A stretch of 5,408 nucleotides of DNA from contig CAJPTS010000132.1 in assembly GCA_905373625.1 (NCBI GenBank), positions 1-5,408 on the forward strand, written 5' to 3'. Within the stretch, counting starts at the first letter, position 1; each line of letters begins with the position of its first letter. Positions 5,001 to 5,408 of this stretch are shown piece after piece. Under the pieces are notes generated by a model that saw nothing but the letters and a program-made list of their open reading frames with translations, did no database searches and was not told the DNA's origin. Both the position numbers and the translations under genes were made by a program. Source of the DNA: Bacteroidia bacterium (GTDB lineage Bacteria; Bacteroidota; Bacteroidia; Bacteroidales; CAJPTX01).

Positions 5001-5408
5001 ATGGCAAACCGTAATCTGCAAGAGGCAAAGGCGGCCAAGAACGACGAGTTCTACACGCAGTTCCACGACATAGAGGTGGAGATGATCTCTTACCTTGACT
5101 ACAATCCCGATTTGTTTCGCGATAAGACTGTACTCCTCCCGTGCGATGACCCTGAGTGGAGTAATTTTACGCGGTTCTTTGTGGCAAAGTTCGAGTCAAT
5201 AGGGCTAAAAAAGCTGATTAGTACTAGCTTTGCGCCTGAGAGCAAGAAGTATAAAACTGATTGGAAACCGACCCTTTTTGAGCGTGTAAACCCGCGCTTT
5301 AGCGCTGAAAAGAGTGCCATTTGCGGCAAGATATTTACCCTCACGAAGGAGTGCAATGCTACATCCAAGCTTAACGTAGAAGATATACAGTGGGAGTATC
5401 TGGAGGGC
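5001..5408 (+). CDS. EcoRI-family DNA adenine-specific methyltransferase (5' part)
   Basis: 136 codons are open from the ATG at 5001 to the window edge, so the 3' end is missing. The N-terminus carries the conserved N-D-E-F-Y-T-Q (14-20), then L-P-C-D-D-P-E-W-S-N-F (46-56) and G-L-K-K-L-I-S-T-S-F (68-77). I recognise these as the signature of the Adenine-specific methyltransferase EcoRI family. Such proteins are usually about 300-350 aa and transfer a methyl group from S-adenosylmethionine to adenine in DNA. The catalytic N-P-P-F motif is expected just after the visible part, so activity cannot be judged. The upstream region has an AT-rich leader and only a distant GAGG (4983-4986). The 102-bp gap after the ATPase gene on the same strand allows a shared unit. 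Whether a restriction enzyme follows, or the methylase is solitary, cannot be seen. The target site need not be GAATTC. Confidence 0.88.
   Translation, partial: MANRNLQEAKAAKNDEFYTQFHDIEVEMISYLDYNPDLFRDKTVLLPCDDPEWSNFTRFFVAKFESIGLKKLISTSFAPESKKYKTDWKPTLFERVNPRFSAEKSAICGKIFTLTKECNATSKLNVEDIQWEYLEG

Noticed and set aside
3977..5038. Several frames of 70-130 codons overlapping the ATPase and methylase genes
   Set aside because: All are shadows of the ATPase or methylase reading frames, whose Walker and EcoRI-methylase motifs are clear.

Overview
The window reads as accessory chromosomal DNA from a member of the Bacteroidota, most likely order Bacteroidales. The evidence is TAnnTTTG-type -7 promoter boxes (for example TAAATTTG and TAACTTTG), mostly absent Shine-Dalgarno sequences, a short lipoprotein with a Bacteroidales-style signal, and a secreted beta-repeat protein of a kind I know from Porphyromonas, Bacteroides and Prevotella. 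A Porphyromonas-like genus is possible but cannot be fixed from this sequence.

Layout. The left two thirds (about 1-3490) carries three separate minus-strand genes for exported proteins, set in long non-coding spacers. They are a 188-aa secreted protein (28-594), a 237-aa secreted beta-strand-repeat protein (1655-2368) and a 181-aa lipoprotein with an acidic Glu/Gly/Gln tail (2806-3351). The lipoprotein has a good promoter and a clear intrinsic terminator. The spacers at 896-1100 and 2467-2727 are diverged copies of one segment. Its first ~90 bp are about three quarters identical and hold a minus-strand promoter-like element that looks intact in one copy and degraded in the other. Both copies end in TATTTTGACACACCC inside an inverted repeat. 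The second copy also contains a cluster of hairpins whose loops are complementary to each other.

The right third (about 3490-5408) is on the plus strand. A tandem 15-bp repeat lies directly upstream of a 371-aa AAA/STAND-type ATPase gene (3783-4898). About 100 bp later comes the 5' part of a DNA adenine methyltransferase of the EcoRI-methylase family (from 5001, running off the window). This pair looks like part of a modification or defence island; the right-hand partner genes are not visible. GAATTC, the site of the family's namesake enzyme, occurs four times between 3758 and 4969 and nowhere else in the window. One copy lies just before each of the two genes.

The three exported-protein genes have no visible functional link to the ATPase/methylase pair, from which they are divergently oriented. 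I see no rRNA, tRNA, CRISPR array or transposase gene.
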